From: Candidatus Zixiibacteriota bacterium
GTDB lineage: Bacteria; Zixibacteria; MSB-5A5; GN15; FEB-12
Assembly (NCBI GenBank): GCA_023700785.1
Contig: JAMPYH010000016.1
Location: 1 to 16,708, forward strand
Reading direction: 5' to 3'
Length of the DNA: 16,708 nt
Positions 15,033-16,708 of this stretch are shown piece by piece (position 1 is the stretch's first letter; every line of letters starts with the position of its first letter). A model generated the notes under the pieces. It was not told the DNA's origin, did no database searches, and worked only from the letters and a program-made list of their open reading frames with translations. Both the position numbers and the translations under genes were made by a program.

Positions 15033-16295
15033 GTGAAAAAGTATCTTTTTATCGGCGTAGCGCTGGGAGTCCTGTTGGGAGGCTACTACGGCGTCGATGC
15101 GATCTTCACTCCTTCCGTTGATATTCCAACAGCCAGAGTAAACAAGGGCGAGTTTGTGATATCGTTGCGCGCGACCGGCGCGGTTGACGCCAAGCGCGCG
15201 TTTTCGGTCACCGCTCCCCGTATCCGCGGTCTCCAGATAACGTGGCTCGCGCCCGAAGGCTCCATGGTTCAGCAGGGGGACCCGATCATCCGCTTCGACG
15301 CTACTCAGCAACAAGCCGATCTGACCGATCATGAGTCAACGCTCAAAATAAACAAGACCGCGCTCGAGCGCGCTCGTCAGGAACTCGCGATCCAGGACAA
15401 GCAACTGACCCTCGAATTGCAAAAGGCCGAACGGAATTACGACGAGAAAAAGCACGACGCTCCCAAACTCGCAGAAGAAGCACGACTTGAGTTGGAGCTG
15501 GCGAAGCTCAATTTCAACGCCAAGCTCGAGCAGATCCGCTCGGATGTCGCCAAGGCTGAACTTGAAGTGAAGCGAGCTGAAGACAAGGTCAACCTCGCCC
15601 GCAAAGAGTTCGAACAGACAACCATCTCAGCCCCGATCCCGGGGATGGTGGTTTATCTTGAGATCTGGAAGGGCGGCACGATGGGGAAAGTCCAAGAGGG
15701 AGATTCGCCCTGGCCGGGGCAGGGGATCATCAATCTTCCGGATCTTACGGATATGGTGGTCAAGGCGACGGTTTCCGAAGTTGACGCCGCCAAAGTTGAC
15801 TCTGGCCAGCAGGTGATTGTCAGTCTTGACGCGATGCCGGAAAAAGAGTATCACGGCACGGTCACCAAAAAGGGGACACTTGCCCGCAAGAAGGATTTTA
15901 ACTCAAAGATCAATGTCTTTGATGTAGAGGTCGCGATAAGCGATCACGACGATATGTTCAAGCCCGGGATGTCCGCGTCCTGCCGGATAATCCAGGACAA
16001 GCTCGAAAATATCGTCTATGTGCCGCTTGAAGCGGTCTTCGAGAAGGATGGAAAGACCGTCGTTTATCTGGAGAACAAAAAGAAGCATCCTGTCGAACTG
16101 GGGAGAAAGAACGATATGCAGATCGAAGTGATCTCGGGCCTCACCGGCAATGAGACGATCTGCCTGGTTGATCCCGAGATCGGCGGTCCGCAGCTCCCCG
16201 GCGACAAGGCAACCGAACCTGAGATGAATAAAGGGCGAGAAGCGGAACCGGGTCAGACCGCTTCCGGCCCGGGACGCGGTAAACGGGGCGGTTGA
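15033..16295 (+). CDS. MacA/HlyD-type periplasmic adaptor (membrane fusion protein)
   Basis: A 420-residue adaptor linking an inner-membrane ABC transporter to an outer-membrane channel. An N-terminal TM anchor (about 4-20) is followed by the split barrel-sandwich (lipoyl-like) domain (TGAVDAKRAFSVTAP near 50, then TTISAPIPGMVV near 200). Between them lies a long Lys/Glu-rich coiled-coil hairpin (about 97-190). The beta-barrel (about 240-320) and a membrane-proximal domain (about 325-375) follow. The last 40 residues are Gly/Pro/Lys-rich and probably disordered. GTG 15033 has AGGGA at 15023-15027. Its stop overlaps the permease ATG (TGATG), so the two act together. The substrate (drug, peptide, siderophore or lipoprotein) cannot be read from the sequence. 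Confidence 0.9.
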   Translation: MKKYLFIGVALGVLLGGYYGVDAIFTPSVDIPTARVNKGEFVISLRATGAVDAKRAFSVTAPRIRGLQITWLAPEGSMVQQGDPIIRFDATQQQADLTDHESTLKINKTALERARQELAIQDKQLTLELQKAERNYDEKKHDAPKLAEEARLELELAKLNFNAKLEQIRSDVAKAELEVKRAEDKVNLARKEFEQTTISAPIPGMVVYLEIWKGGTMGKVQEGDSPWPGQGIINLPDLTDMVVKATVSEVDAAKVDSGQQVIVSLDAMPEKEYHGTVTKKGTLARKKDFNSKINVFDVEVAISDHDDMFKPGMSASCRIIQDKLENIVYVPLEAVFEKDGKTVVYLENKKKHPVELGRKNDMQIEVISGLTGNETICLVDPEIGGPQLPGDKATEPEMNKGREAEPGQTASGPGRGKRGG

Positions 16296-16708
16296 TGGAT
16301 TATCGTCAGATCGCCAAAGTATCTTTCGAATCGCTCGGCGCCCATAAACTCCGCACTACTCTCACCATGCTCGGCGTGATCTTCGGCGTCGCGGCGGTGA
16401 TCGCGATGCTCTCCATTGGCGAAGGAGCCAAGGAGGAAGCGCTCGAGCAGATCTCGATCCTCGGGATCAATAACATCATTGTCAACGCCAAGGTGCTCGA
16501 CGAGACCGCCGAGGCGAAATCAGGGAGCCAGCGTTCGCTGGGGCTCTCCATCGCCGACGGCGAGAATATCGCCCGGTTTCCCGAACTGGTCGCGAACGTG
16601 GTCCCGCAGCGGTTCGAAGCGCTCGGGAATGTCAACGCCAACGGCAACCAGAGCCCGGCTCGCGTTGTCGCCACCACTCCCGAGTTTGTCCTGTCATCAT
16701 CCATTGAA
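16295..16708 (+). CDS. MacB/FtsX-type ABC transporter permease, 3' partial
   Basis: The frame is open to the window end, giving 138 residues. It starts MDYRQIAKVSFESLGAHKLR, the standard beginning of MacB-like permeases: an amphipathic helix with basic residues before TM1, followed by TM1 (about 23-43, TMLGVIFGVAAVIAMLSIG). EGAKEEALEQISILGINNII begins the large periplasmic domain (MacB_PCD). TM2-4 lie outside the window. The ATP-binding subunit is not fused at the N-terminus as it is in E. coli MacB, so a separate ATPase gene is expected nearby. The start overlaps the adaptor stop by one base. Confidence 0.9.
   Translation, partial: MDYRQIAKVSFESLGAHKLRTTLTMLGVIFGVAAVIAMLSIGEGAKEEALEQISILGINNIIVNAKVLDETAEAKSGSQRSLGLSIADGENIARFPELVANVVPQRFEALGNVNANGNQSPARVVATTPEFVLSSSIE

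Noticed and set aside
1..16708. Mobile elements, CRISPR, tRNA or rRNA genes
   Set aside because: I found no transposase, integrase, terminal repeats, spaced direct-repeat array or cloverleaf-like intergenic sequence; the intergenic spaces are all short.

Overview
The window looks like ordinary chromosomal DNA of a moderately GC-rich, diderm (Gram-negative type) bacterium. The evidence for an outer membrane is a LpxL/HtrB-type lipid A acyltransferase, a HlyD/MacA-type periplasmic adaptor and several Sec-exported proteins. Many genes start with GTG or TTG, and neighbours are tightly packed with short overlaps. No single gene fixes the taxon. The mix (BatA-like protein, peptidase-MA/TPR proteins, exported nickel superoxide dismutase) would fit an uncultured lineage near the FCB group, such as Zixibacteria, but that is only a guess. 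I see no mobile elements, phage genes, CRISPR array, tRNA or rRNA, and no gene-free stretch longer than about 205 bases.

Layout. (1) 1-6596, plus strand, one tight operon: a 5'-truncated peptidase-MA-like/TPR protein that seems to have lost its zinc site, a BatA-like von Willebrand A membrane protein, an ABC-F translation ATPase, a flavodoxin-fold NAD(P)H oxidoreductase and a class I SAM methyltransferase. (2) 6597-11776, plus strand, a translation cluster: rpmE (L31) behind a promoter and a structured leader, a YqhQ/DUF1385 membrane protein, prfA (RF1), an unrecognised six-TM protein, prmC (the methyltransferase that modifies RF1) and nth (endonuclease III). RF1 and its modifying enzyme are separated only by the unknown membrane protein. 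(3) 11777-12916, an oxygen-defence pair: an exported Ni-superoxide dismutase facing a rubrerythrin-like diiron protein, sharing a near-ideal bidirectional terminator. (4) 12917-14920: a membrane-anchored zinc peptidase (intact HEXXH) overlapping a lipid A-type acyltransferase, perhaps with a leaderless mRNA. (5) 14921-16708: a MacA-like adaptor coupled to a MacB/FtsX-type ABC permease cut by the window edge.

I found no clear-cut new multi-gene system. The most rewarding points are the exported NiSOD with its altered active-site hook (Tyr9 to Phe) and His-rich tail, the candidate L31 leader, the unknown membrane protein lodged between prfA and prmC, the degenerate-versus-intact pair of peptidase-MA proteins, and the possible leaderless start of the peptidase gene. 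Start sites were reassigned for the flavoprotein (TTG at 5333), the rubrerythrin (GTG at 12916), the peptidase (ATG at 13074) and prmC (ATG at 10260).
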